Assembly (NCBI GenBank): GCA_001460835.1
Contig: CYKH01002023.1
Span: 1-23,432 of the forward strand
Origin: Bodo saltans
Lineage: Eukaryota; Euglenozoa; Kinetoplastea; Eubodonida; Bodonidae
Reading direction: 5' to 3'
Length of the DNA: 23,432 bases
Each line of letters opens with the position of its first letter. Positions within the stretch are counted from its first letter, which is position 1. A program made the translations under genes and the position numbers. Under the pieces are notes generated by a model, which ran no database searches, was not told the origin of the DNA, and was given only the letters and a program-made list of their open reading frames with translations. Of this stretch, positions 6,474-14,638 are shown one piece after another.

Positions 6474-8924
6474 ATGAGGCGCACAGCAAGCCGGCAGTAT
6501 TACTGGTCTCGGTACCGTCTACCGGCCGCACCGCCCAAGATGGATGGCCCTGCGCCAGTTGCTGCACCGCAAAACATGAATAGCACCGATACCAATGAAT
6601 ACATTGACCCCATCGATGACAAGTTCCCAAGAAGTATTCGTGGCGACATGACAAGACCTGACGTTCCAACAGAACAATATGTTGACAGTTGGTACATTTG
6701 CGATAGCATGACTCATCATCGAGGGGACTTTCGCCCGTGGTCGAGTACTGCTCCTGCAAATGCATTCCGATTCCGCCCGTTTAATGAGTTTGATGCAAAG
6801 GGACGCGAGTACGTTGCGAAACTACGTTCATACGACAACTACGATGCGCAAAAGTCCGTGGGAAAAGGTCAAGGTGGATTTCCTTTTAGAGAGCCGTACC
6901 TCACTGCAATGAATCCCGAGAACGCAACCACCCCGTCACCAACGCTCAGCACAACTTTGAATCGGGCAATACGAGCGAGTCACATGCATCAAAAGGAGCT
7001 GTCACCTCTCGAGGAGCAGCGTGATGTTGGCCGTGTCGAAACGGTCTACCCTGGAGCCGGCAAGTTGGCAGTGGATTCCTCAAGATTTCCTTACAATTGG
7101 AAGACCGAGGACTTCTATGAGTATGAGGTTGCCAAAGCGAGATTGAAGCGCTTTGTTATTGAGAATCAAGATGGTGCCGATGTCAACAGCTCCGAAGTGA
7201 CGTACAAACTTGTGCTGGAAGGTTTGTGGGACCACCACGTGCAGAAGCTAGCGGATGACGTGGCGATGTTCTTAAAAGATGTTGGTCGCCAAATTGTGGA
7301 AGAGCGACTCGTATCCATCAGGAAGCAGATTGAAGAACTAAGAAGCGGCCATTCAAGCATCGATCCAGAGCTTTTGGCTGCGTTCAATAGCCACACTATC
7401 GGGCCATTCGGTACTTCCGATGAATACTCGCGCGAAGAAGTTGCGGCTTTCCTTCAGAAAGAGCTAACCCTTCTCGAAGAGCAGTGTGTGAAGCTGATCA
7501 ACCGATGCAACGTCCCCGTCCCTGGGGCTATGAACCTGTACGACCCACAAACATCCTGGCCTTTTGTTGAAACGCTGGAGCCATGGGTTCGCATGGCTGA
7601 ATATTGGACAAGCTCTTCAGACACTTCGTTTACCGAGCTTGAGATGTCCACTGCGCATGCTGAATTCCGTCGGTACTTCCGAGTCGTTGTGGTGAAGATG
7701 CCATTCCAAAGCAGCGAGTTTGAGAAGCGTATGTATGACATCAGGCATTGGCTTCATCGACAGACGTCAGTTGAATTTCAAACAATTTACAAGCGTAACC
7801 ATGTCCATGACTCGGCCAAGTTTCCAACGGAGCATGATCCACTGCACGCTACAACACACGAACACCACCGAATGTTTTCATTTGCTCTGGATTGGAACTC
7901 AGCTCCAAGCCACTTTTCTTCCACGGCGACCGTGCAACCTGGAGAAACGTGGGATTCGATCGCTGTACGCCTCGGTACCTCGGTGGAACAGTTGCAACGT
8001 GTGAATCCAGACTGCGAAGCGCTTCAGGTTGGCCTCACACTAGTCGTTCCGGCAAGCTCAACTCGGCGCACAACGGGATCGCGAGGGTCAACTGAACAGT
8101 TGCTTCCCTTGACAGACATCAATGGTGTGCGACGACTTTCGAATTGGGCTGACGCAGCGGCCGCGTTAGGATGCACCGTCGAAGAGCTACAGCAAGCGAA
8201 TGGTGCAGCTGTTACTGTTTATGACGGTGAGGGCAACTGCTTCCACTCAACAACGGCTCAGCTTGTGATTCCTGAGAATGCAGTGGAACATGACGGCGCA
8301 TTTGAGTTTGCCAAGGCGGAAGAGATTTTCGAGTCCGACTCGTGGGAATCCATTGCAGCTCGGTTGGGTTGCACCGTTGTGGATCTCAAATCTAGCAATT
8401 CTGGCGTTGAAACGCTCGTAACAGGTGGAGTGGTGAATGTCCCTCTTTCTGCAAAGAATCCCAGGAGACTATTCAATCCACTGCTGCGTCCTTCTGCCTC
8501 GATTGATGAGGTCATTCCTCGAACAATTGGTGAGCAGGCGTCTGTGCCAGATATCGATCGTCTTCCCAAGAATGCAGGAGAGTTCCCCCATGAATACCAC
8601 ACACCCTCGAGCAAATTCCCAATGACGCCGAAAATGGAAGACTTCGTTGCAGACGATTGGCTTTCGTACACAGCTCGTTTCTTGGACAAGGAACTTTCAA
8701 CGAGCGCGTCTGCAGAGCCCATGTTTACGGTGAATCGGTTGTGGCCCATGCTTCAAGTCCCAGGAAAGGTAGATGCCACTCCTTTCGAGGAGGATCAAAC
8801 TTGGATGTCCCACCATATCCCAGTGCACCAAATGGAGTTCCACCATCACGAGAAGGAGAACCAAGATCTTCCGTTTGCTAACCATGAACAATTTGCTAAG
8901 TCAATTGAATGGACAGCGCCTTAG
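6474..8924 (+). CDS. Probable mitochondrial protein with three LysM-like domains
   Basis: The 816-residue protein starts with an Arg/Tyr-rich, acid-free segment (MRRTASRQYYWSRYRLPAAPP) that resembles a mitochondrial presequence; no transmembrane helix is visible. Residues about 484-528 form a good LysM domain (VQPGETWDSIAVRLGTSVEQL ... VNPD ... G-LVVP). Two divergent copies follow at about 549-600 (WADAAAALGCTVEELQQAN ... LVIP) and 613-657 (SDSWESIAARLGCTVVDL ... NVP). The first 480 residues and the last 150 are not a family I recognise; they are rich in aromatic and charged residues, with an acidic helical stretch near 225-345. LysM usually binds N-acetylglucosamine polymers, but in mitochondrial proteins it may be only a protein-interaction fold. 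Mitoribosome or respiratory-complex association is a guess. The gene is intact and follows a clear acceptor. Confidence 0.85.
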   Translation: MRRTASRQYYWSRYRLPAAPPKMDGPAPVAAPQNMNSTDTNEYIDPIDDKFPRSIRGDMTRPDVPTEQYVDSWYICDSMTHHRGDFRPWSSTAPANAFRFRPFNEFDAKGREYVAKLRSYDNYDAQKSVGKGQGGFPFREPYLTAMNPENATTPSPTLSTTLNRAIRASHMHQKELSPLEEQRDVGRVETVYPGAGKLAVDSSRFPYNWKTEDFYEYEVAKARLKRFVIENQDGADVNSSEVTYKLVLEGLWDHHVQKLADDVAMFLKDVGRQIVEERLVSIRKQIEELRSGHSSIDPELLAAFNSHTIGPFGTSDEYSREEVAAFLQKELTLLEEQCVKLINRCNVPVPGAMNLYDPQTSWPFVETLEPWVRMAEYWTSSSDTSFTELEMSTAHAEFRRYFRVVVVKMPFQSSEFEKRMYDIRHWLHRQTSVEFQTIYKRNHVHDSAKFPTEHDPLHATTHEHHRMFSFALDWNSAPSHFSSTATVQPGETWDSIAVRLGTSVEQLQRVNPDCEALQVGLTLVVPASSTRRTTGSRGSTEQLLPLTDINGVRRLSNWADAAAALGCTVEELQQANGAAVTVYDGEGNCFHSTTAQLVIPENAVEHDGAFEFAKAEEIFESDSWESIAARLGCTVVDLKSSNSGVETLVTGGVVNVPLSAKNPRRLFNPLLRPSASIDEVIPRTIGEQASVPDIDRLPKNAGEFPHEYHTPSSKFPMTPKMEDFVADDWLSYTARFLDKELSTSASAEPMFTVNRLWPMLQVPGKVDATPFEEDQTWMSHHIPVHQMEFHHHEKENQDLPFANHEQFAKSIEWTAP

Positions 8925-9005
8925 CGGTGATAGTAAGCATCAAAAAAAAAGAAGTGAATTTGTCATGAGATTTGCAGTGCTGATATGATTGATACGCATT
9001 GGATC

Positions 9006-9025
9006 TCGTTACCTTTGATTGTCAG
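9006..9025 (+). other. Probable spliced-leader acceptor for the Trk/HKT gene
   Basis: A modest T-rich stretch (9006-9023) ends in AG at 9024-9025, 11 bases before the ATG at 9037. It is weaker than the other tracts in the window. Confidence 0.45.
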
Positions 9026-9036
9026 ACACACAAGAC

Positions 9037-10461
9037 ATGGTTTCACTAAGAATAGATCCTCTGCTCCTATTTGTTGTGGTGGCGTCGCTGTGGTGTGGAG
9101 GAGCGCTGTGGTTTTCCACGAATGATATCACATTTCAAGACGCTCTGTTCATGGGAGTGTCCGTGGTGACCTCGACTGGCCTCTCTCCTATGGACTACAC
9201 AGCACTTCCAGCCTCATCACAGGTTGTGCTGCTCGTTGCAATGATCTGTGGTAGCAATATTCTCTTGTCTGCACTGCCCAGTGTGGTAATGTTAGCAACA
9301 TTAAATAGGCGCCTCAAAAGCCCCACACAGCGGGACGATCGTGACATTGCGCAGGGACGAGCTGAACATGAGCGCAACGTGGCTTTGCTTATTATTGGCT
9401 CGTGCATCGTTGCTTGGGGTCTACTTCTACTCATTGTGATGATGGCGCTGTTGACCCGATTTTCTGTGGCGAGATCGTTGTTCTTGAGTGTTTCATGTGT
9501 GAACAACGTTGGCCTTTCTTTGTCCAAGACTGATTTCTTAGAATACCGCGGGGACTTAATCCTTGTCGCAATCTTCGCTGTTGTGATGCCTCTTGGGAAT
9601 ACACTGTTCCCAGTTGTATTGCGTTCTCTCCTGGTCGGCATACGCTCATTCTTCCAACTGATGATATTGAGGAATGATACTCGAGTGTGCTGGAGAGCTT
9701 GGCACCTCGCCGCTGACGACCTGCTTCGAAATCCGCGATTGCTTTGCTGCCATTTATTCAACTCAAGAGACACCCTGGCACTTGTTGTGATGTGGTGCGC
9801 CATAACTATAGTTGAATTTGTGATGTTCATCCCGGAGTACAACACCTCAGTGTTTCCTGCTCACGGCAGCATTACATCGCAGATGCTGCTGGCTTTCTTC
9901 CAAACAGTTGCGGTTCGAACAAGTGGGTTTGCTATCTTTGACATCACTTTGTTTCGTGCAGGTCATTTGGCAGTTTGGATGATTGCCATGTATGTGACTG
10001 CGTATCCTGTGGTGCTGACCGGCTCAACACGGCGGAGCCATTTGCAGGGCTCACCTGAACTCGGTAGTGCTGCGACTGCTGGGCGTGATCTTGTTTGGGT
10101 GTACGTTAGTGTTGTTGTGATACTTTTTGCCCAGGATCGGCGAATTGGAACCACTCAGCTTGATCCTTCATTTTTTCTTCGCTCATGCTTCGAATGCGTA
10201 AGTGCATTTGGCAATGTTGGGCTTTCACTTCCGCGGTCGAGTGGAGTCGTTTCGTTTTCTTCAGAGCTTAACTTGATGTCGCGGCTTGCCATCACAGTGT
10301 TGATGTTAGCCGGAAAGATGAGATGCCTTCCATCGAAGTTTATGGTAGATGTTGAGGCGAAAGACGATACTTCGGAAGATGAGGAACTGGAGCTTTTCGT
10401 GGCTTCTCCTGTGACTCGCGTGCAAGGCTTCCCCCTCCCACCTGAACCCTCAGTTGCTTGA
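9037..10461 (+). CDS. Trk/HKT-family potassium transporter
   Basis: This 474-residue membrane protein has the four membrane-pore-membrane repeats of the Trk/Ktr/HKT family, which move K+ (or Na+) across the plasma membrane. Each pore loop keeps its filter glycine: TSTGL (Gly48), NNVGL (Gly159), RTSGF (Gly297) and FGNVGLS (Gly395). Glycine at the first loop is the state linked to K+ selectivity in HKT proteins, where Na+-selective members have Ser. After the last helix, the MLAGKMRCLP stretch matches the conserved post-pore segment of the family. The acidic C-tail (TSEDEELEL) is probably cytosolic. Trypanosoma brucei has a characterised member, TbHKT1, and this is likely its counterpart. Cytosolic loops are short, unlike fungal TRK. 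The frame extends to a TTG at 9019, but the first ATG is 9037. Confidence 0.92.
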   Translation: MVSLRIDPLLLFVVVASLWCGGALWFSTNDITFQDALFMGVSVVTSTGLSPMDYTALPASSQVVLLVAMICGSNILLSALPSVVMLATLNRRLKSPTQRDDRDIAQGRAEHERNVALLIIGSCIVAWGLLLLIVMMALLTRFSVARSLFLSVSCVNNVGLSLSKTDFLEYRGDLILVAIFAVVMPLGNTLFPVVLRSLLVGIRSFFQLMILRNDTRVCWRAWHLAADDLLRNPRLLCCHLFNSRDTLALVVMWCAITIVEFVMFIPEYNTSVFPAHGSITSQMLLAFFQTVAVRTSGFAIFDITLFRAGHLAVWMIAMYVTAYPVVLTGSTRRSHLQGSPELGSAATAGRDLVWVYVSVVVILFAQDRRIGTTQLDPSFFLRSCFECVSAFGNVGLSLPRSSGVVSFSSELNLMSRLAITVLMLAGKMRCLPSKFMVDVEAKDDTSEDEELELFVASPVTRVQGFPLPPEPSVA

Positions 10462-10510
10462 GTCCATCAAAGCCCATTAAAATGTTTCGAATGTTTTTGC
10501 GCTCCGCTGA

Positions 10511-10536
10511 AACTGTTCTCTCTTATTGCACTTCAG
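10511..10536 (+). other. Probable spliced-leader acceptor for LSM7
   Basis: A pyrimidine-rich stretch (10514-10534, interrupted by a few purines) ends in CAG with AG at 10535-10536, 16 bases before the ATG at 10553. Confidence 0.55.
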
Positions 10537-10552
10537 TATCCTCCATTTGAAA

Positions 10553-10840
10553 ATGGCAGCAGAGGCAGCGCACATTCTGAAAAAGAAATCGTCGATCTTG
10601 GCCCTAGAAAAATATCTTGACAAGAGGATAACAGTTGTGCTCGAGGACGAGACAGAATGCAGGGCAATTTTGAAAGGATTTGACAATAACATGGGGCTCG
10701 TGCTGGCTGACGCAGAGCTCTGGATGCCAGGTGCCCCACAACCCCACCGAAAAATTGGGACAACAATCATCCGAGGACGAGCGGTTGCGGAGATCTTGTC
10801 GAGTGACGCAGCGATGTTGGCTTCCAATCCTTTTCAGTGA
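10553..10840 (+). CDS. LSM7: U6 snRNA-associated Sm-like protein LSm7
   Basis: LSm7 is a subunit of the heptameric LSm rings that bind the U6 snRNA 3' end (LSm2-8, nucleus) and promote decapping (LSm1-7, cytoplasm). The 95-residue protein has the family-typical start KKKSSILALEKYLDKRI, Sm motif 1 through ECRAILKGFDNNMGLVL (to residue 51) and Sm motif 2 IIRG (72-75), and it ends in ASNPFQ, resembling the NPF near the end of human LSm7. ILKGFD and the SIL-x-L-x-KYLDK pattern separate it from SmG, the nearest alternative. One oddity is that the Sm1 position usually held by an RNA-contacting Asn (M-N-x-V-L) is Gly48. The frame extends back to a TTG at 10526, but the ATG at 10553 is the first good start after the acceptor. 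Confidence 0.92.
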   Translation: MAAEAAHILKKKSSILALEKYLDKRITVVLEDETECRAILKGFDNNMGLVLADAELWMPGAPQPHRKIGTTIIRGRAVAEILSSDAAMLASNPFQ

Positions 10841-10902
10841 GAACAGCTTTCCCATATTCTACTTGCTTACTCTCTCTGTATCACTATTTCTGTGATGTGT
10901 GG

Positions 10903-10941
10903 TCCTCTTTTCTTTTCCTTGCATTACTCGTCACGCCCCAG
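10903..10941 (+). other. Probable spliced-leader acceptor for the four-helix membrane protein gene
   Basis: A long pyrimidine-rich run (10903-10939) ends in CCCCAG with AG at 10940-10941, 18 bases before the ATG at 10960. The frame is open through the tract back to 10837 but would encode only a tract-derived hydrophobic stretch. Confidence 0.6.
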
Positions 10942-10959
10942 AGAAAGAAAGTATCGGAG

Positions 10960-11475
10960 ATGGCGGAATCAGAGGTGAGCGAGTTTCCGTTCCGCGCACC
11001 TCGCCTTTCGCTACTTGTGCTGTTCTGGCATCCAGTCGTCAATGCCTTAAGTGCTTTCAATTGGCTCTTCTTCGTTTCAGATGAAACCAACTTGCTAGGG
11101 TCTCAGCTGAGTCGCGCCCATATTGCTTTCAATGTCATCGGAGCACTGACGTACCTCCTGATTAGCGCAGTGCTCATATTTTGGCCATACCGCTTTGGTG
11201 CTTTCATGCTTGGCAAAACGCGACGAAATCGGCTTGTGCTCGGCGCCATCTTAGTCTACTTCACACACATTCTTCCGTGCTGGATGATTGAGTTTTCGAT
11301 TATATGGAATTATGGATGGTTCACGGTGGTGCAGGGAACTTCCTTCATTCTCTTGACGATGTCATTTCTCGTGGAAACCCTCGTAGTGTGGCTTGGATAC
11401 GTATGGCAGATGGCTGGTTTCATGCAGCAGAACTACGGCAATACAGTTTTCGGGCGCGGAAGCTCAACAAAGTGA
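10960..11475 (+). CDS. Unknown four-helix membrane protein
   Basis: The 171-residue protein has four predicted membrane helices at about 17-39, 54-77, 92-114 and 122-150. The N-terminus is short and acidic (MAESEVSEF), a basic loop (KTRRNR, 86-91) lies between helices 2 and 3, and the tail is short and polar. There is no signal peptide before helix 1. By the positive-inside rule the basic loop should face the cytosol. I do not recognise the family; charged or polar residues inside the helices (His24-Pro25, Trp75-Pro76, His103) could be functional. The ATG at 10960 is preferred over the upstream frame because the acceptor at 10940-10941 lies between them. It overlaps no neighbour and sits 119 bases after LSM7. 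Confidence 0.82.
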   Translation: MAESEVSEFPFRAPRLSLLVLFWHPVVNALSAFNWLFFVSDETNLLGSQLSRAHIAFNVIGALTYLLISAVLIFWPYRFGAFMLGKTRRNRLVLGAILVYFTHILPCWMIEFSIIWNYGWFTVVQGTSFILLTMSFLVETLVVWLGYVWQMAGFMQQNYGNTVFGRGSSTK

Positions 11476-11572
11476 TCCAGTTAGATTTTCACTAGAGGTT
11501 TTTGTACAAATAGAAGCAAACAACTGAGTTCGATTACTATTTCTGGACGAAACTGAGCGACCGATATGTGTC

Positions 11573-11604
11573 TTTTTTTTTTAAAAAAAAAAAATTTTTT
11601 TTTT
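11573..11604 (+). repeat. T10-A12-T10 palindromic homopolymer block
   Basis: Ten T (11573-11582), twelve A (11583-11594) and ten T (11595-11604) run without interruption. The second T run is the natural polypyrimidine tract for the gene starting at 11622. The A run could pair in RNA with either U run. Homopolymer lengths are prone to sequencing error. Confidence 0.8.
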
Positions 11605-11614
11605 GGTGAAAAAG
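11595..11614 (+). other. Probable spliced-leader acceptor for the cyclase-like gene
   Basis: The T10 run (11595-11604) is followed by GGTGAAAAAG with AG at 11613-11614, leaving a 7-base leader before the ATG at 11622. Confidence 0.6.
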
Positions 11615-11621
11615 CCTGGAT

Positions 11622-14468
11622 ATGTCTGACGACTACCGGTTTGCTGATGAGGTTGCCAAGAGAAGCAACAAAGAGCTTGGCGCTTATGGTGGTGACGTTG
11701 TACCGGGCATCATGACTCGCACTATTACTGGAGTTGCGCGAGGAGAAGAGTTGTTTTCCCGCCCCGAGCTGCACCGGCCTTGGCGAACGCCGACAACTCA
11801 GCGCCATGCTGAAGTTGTAGTGGCGAAGGAGCAAGAGATTGAAGTTCTGACAAGAAAGTTAACAGAACTTCGATCACAGGTGGCAACTGGCAATAGAGAG
11901 ATTCAACGAATTCAAAGTGCCAACAAGATTCAACTGAAGACCGAGCTAGATGCGAAGGACAGGATTATTGTAGATCTAAAAGACAAAATCGAGCTTGCCG
12001 CTCGAGATCTCGTCGAGACGAAGGCAAACTACGAAAGTCAAATCAAGGCGCTTAAGTCACAGCAAGATATTGACATGGGGAAGGTGCAGTCGAAACTGAA
12101 GCAGGCATCTGACTCTGCTGGCGAACTCAGTGCCGTGTACACAAAGCAGATCGATGATATCAAAGCTGCCGCAGCCCGGGAAGTCGACCTTATCCAGCGT
12201 CTTTGCAATTCTCGTACTGCAGAGCTGAGCGATGAACTAAAGATTTCGAATGAAGCGCTTCGAAAGTGCCAAGAGCGCCACCTTGTGTCGATTGGAGAGT
12301 TACAGGCCGAAATGCGCCGTAACGAATCTCGTGTGATGGAACAACTACGCGAACAAGAGAAGCGTTTCGAGGCAATGCGCACTTCACTACAGTCAGAGAG
12401 ACAAACCGTTGAGTTCCAGCGAGACAAGGTGAGTACCGAGAAGGCTGACAGCCAAGACCGCTTACGCTCAACTGGCGAAGATCTGAAAATTACCGAACAA
12501 CGCTTCCGAGATTGGAACGCCCGCATTCTCTCGGACTTGGACCAGATCTTTGAGTACTACTCCGCCATGATTCGCGAGGTTGAGAAAGAGTCACCGTTAC
12601 CCTCGACTGACGTGTTGCCCCAGCAGAGGGTGACCGATGTGTACATCCCCCCTCGTCTGTCCTCTGAACCTGTCACACGGGTGTCCATGGATCGAATCAT
12701 CGAACGGCTCTTCCAACTGACCCTTATGAAGCAAAGCCACTCGAGTGCTTCTCAATCACTCCTGCGCAAGATCCGAAACATGGAAGTTGACTTTGCATCA
12801 AAGAGCGAGGCAACACATCGTACTGCCGATGAGAAGGAGCTCCAATTGACGCGCCTTCTCACTGAAGTTGTGGAGTCACGTGGACGACAAGAGCGCCTTG
12901 AGAAGGCAATAGCCGAATCCCAAGTTCAGTTTGCTGATTTAGAAAGCAGGCTCTCAGCTGCCACCATCCGACTGCAGTTCTTCAACGACGACCTCGCTTC
13001 AGCCTTGTCGAGCCCAGCTGCTACAGTCGCACCTCCCACGAAAGACGTGACATTTGTGCTCGTTGCAGTCGAGGGAGGCAATATTCTGTGGGAGAGCGAC
13101 CCTCAGGCTGCAAGCACTTCACTCATGATGATGAACAATGCCATCCGCGCTAAGATGGCTCAGTATGGCGCGTACGAGTGCTTTAGCGACGGAACAACGA
13201 TGATGCTGGCATTCCACGATCCGATTGCCGCCTGTCGATTTGCCCTTGAGAGTCAACTTTGGCTTATGGAGTTACCGTGGCCCGCGTCGATCACAGCGCA
13301 TTACAACACGTGCGACACGTTCCACGAAGATGAAAAGGGCAACCGCTTCTTGATCTTCCGTGGGCTACGCGCAGCGATGGCCATTCACTCTGGCGACGTC
13401 GAGATGGAGCCTACTGGCCTTCCTGTTGGCGTTGGCGAGAGCCGCGTTCACTACTTTGGGCGTACGGTCATTCAGTCTCTGCACCTTGCCAGCATGGCAG
13501 TCGGCGGTCAGATTGTGGTGTCCAATCAGGTGTGGCAGCGTGTGAAGACGCGAACTGATGACCTCGGCAAACCTGCCGTCACAGACCTTGGAGACCACAG
13601 ATTGACTGTTGCCCTTCGAGGGGGAAGCGACGGTCCCACAACGAGTGAGGTGATCACTCTTGTGCAGCTTCAGCCCGCTCAGCTTGCAGCACGCAAGTTC
13701 GATCGCCAGTCAATGTTCGATGCTAGGAAGCATCTTCATGTCGCAGACAGTACTGGCATCACTCCGCAACTCTCGCACATTCGCCGCTCGACGCTTACAG
13801 ATGAGGTGACATCGCTGCGGTCTCGTCAATCAGTTGTTACCAAGGCCATGGAAACGCTGCAAGATGAGTCATCGGCGGTAGGAACGAACCTTGACGCACT
13901 GGTTGTGAAGATTCGAGATGCTCGTGCAGGAACTCACATCTTCAACGCTGCTGATTTACAGACCCAAGCCACAACAGTCGACCGCTTGGTGTCCAAGTTA
14001 GACGTGGTCAAATCTGACCTTGGTCGTGCCTTAACCTCGAACGAAGACCTTCGCCAGAAGTGCAAAAGTTTAGAAGATACGTTGGCTCTACACTCCCGAG
14101 TGACGATGTCCGAAGATGACTTTAGGCGAAGAATTGAGATCGCGAATGAGCGCTGCAACCAACAAGTCTTCGAGGCAAACCAGCAAAGTGAGTCGAAGCT
14201 GCAACAGTTACGTCAAGCACTTGCGCAGTTTGAACAGCAGAACACGGAGTTGCGTCGGCAACTTCACGGGCCATCCCATCTTCAACCGCTTGGCGAACAT
14301 CCAACTCAGTCGCTGGCACAGTCAGGCCGAGCAACCTCAACAACAAAGCGAACGGCAAGCACAAAGCCTGTTCGCACAGCATCTTCGGCGACGGAGAGTC
14401 GCAGCGGAAACTCCCCAACCTTTCCGGACAAACTGAAGAAAACAGTGAGCACTGGACGAAATCATTAG
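11622..14468 (+). CDS. Coiled-coil protein with a degenerate class III nucleotidyl cyclase domain
   Basis: The 948-residue soluble protein has coiled coil at about 55-330 and 375-460, a cyclase homology domain at about 475-683, more coiled coil at about 735-905, and a basic Ser/Thr-rich tail. The central domain follows trypanosome adenylate cyclases in order: the first strand VTFVLVAVEGGNILW, YECFSDGTTMML, a GLRAAMAIHSGDVE strand-turn, HYFGRTVIQSLHLAS, GGQIVVSN and DLGDHRLTVALRG. Catalytic positions are lost: the metal-binding Asp of FTDIE is Ala482, the second metal Asp (GD) is Thr525, the base-recognition Lys is Phe521, and the transition-state Asn and Arg are Ile617 and His621. It should therefore be inactive and probably acts as a scaffold, dimeriser or nucleotide sensor. 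It has no membrane helix, unlike trypanosome receptor cyclases. Flagellar or cytoskeletal placement is inference. The ATG at 11622 follows the acceptor by 7 bases. Confidence 0.88.
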   Translation: MSDDYRFADEVAKRSNKELGAYGGDVVPGIMTRTITGVARGEELFSRPELHRPWRTPTTQRHAEVVVAKEQEIEVLTRKLTELRSQVATGNREIQRIQSANKIQLKTELDAKDRIIVDLKDKIELAARDLVETKANYESQIKALKSQQDIDMGKVQSKLKQASDSAGELSAVYTKQIDDIKAAAAREVDLIQRLCNSRTAELSDELKISNEALRKCQERHLVSIGELQAEMRRNESRVMEQLREQEKRFEAMRTSLQSERQTVEFQRDKVSTEKADSQDRLRSTGEDLKITEQRFRDWNARILSDLDQIFEYYSAMIREVEKESPLPSTDVLPQQRVTDVYIPPRLSSEPVTRVSMDRIIERLFQLTLMKQSHSSASQSLLRKIRNMEVDFASKSEATHRTADEKELQLTRLLTEVVESRGRQERLEKAIAESQVQFADLESRLSAATIRLQFFNDDLASALSSPAATVAPPTKDVTFVLVAVEGGNILWESDPQAASTSLMMMNNAIRAKMAQYGAYECFSDGTTMMLAFHDPIAACRFALESQLWLMELPWPASITAHYNTCDTFHEDEKGNRFLIFRGLRAAMAIHSGDVEMEPTGLPVGVGESRVHYFGRTVIQSLHLASMAVGGQIVVSNQVWQRVKTRTDDLGKPAVTDLGDHRLTVALRGGSDGPTTSEVITLVQLQPAQLAARKFDRQSMFDARKHLHVADSTGITPQLSHIRRSTLTDEVTSLRSRQSVVTKAMETLQDESSAVGTNLDALVVKIRDARAGTHIFNAADLQTQATTVDRLVSKLDVVKSDLGRALTSNEDLRQKCKSLEDTLALHSRVTMSEDDFRRRIEIANERCNQQVFEANQQSESKLQQLRQALAQFEQQNTELRRQLHGPSHLQPLGEHPTQSLAQSGRATSTTKRTASTKPVRTASSATESRSGNSPTFPDKLKKTVSTGRNH

Positions 14469-14600
14469 ATCATAGACAAGTGATACGCCTACATCCCAAT
14501 CAAGAGAATAAACTAGAGACATTGTCAAAGTGACGATTTGCAAATCAAACAACAAAACATAAGTCATCAGTAGTGACTGCGCTGCAATTGCATTGGTATT

Positions 14601-14629
14601 TGCGATTTTCTTTCTTGATGTTGTCAAAG
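14601..14629 (+). other. Probable spliced-leader acceptor for the thiolase gene
   Basis: The tract TTTTCTTTCTT (about 14606-14615) is followed by the first AG at 14628-14629. That AG lies between two in-frame ATGs (14618 and 14639), so its use would fix the start at 14639, after a 9-base leader. Confidence 0.5.
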
Positions 14630-14638
14630 AGATTCTCG

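Noticed and set aside
6474-8924. Bacterial-origin peptidoglycan hydrolase because of LysM domains
   Set aside because: No hydrolase domain is visible and there is no signal peptide; the gene has the same splice-acceptor context and base composition as its neighbours.
10553-10840. Core spliceosomal SmG
   Set aside because: KKKSSILALEKYLDK, ILKGFD and the NPF near the end match LSm7 better.
13047-13670. Active adenylate cyclase
   Set aside because: The fold is there, but both metal-binding Asp, the base-recognition Lys and the transition-state Asn/Arg positions are substituted.
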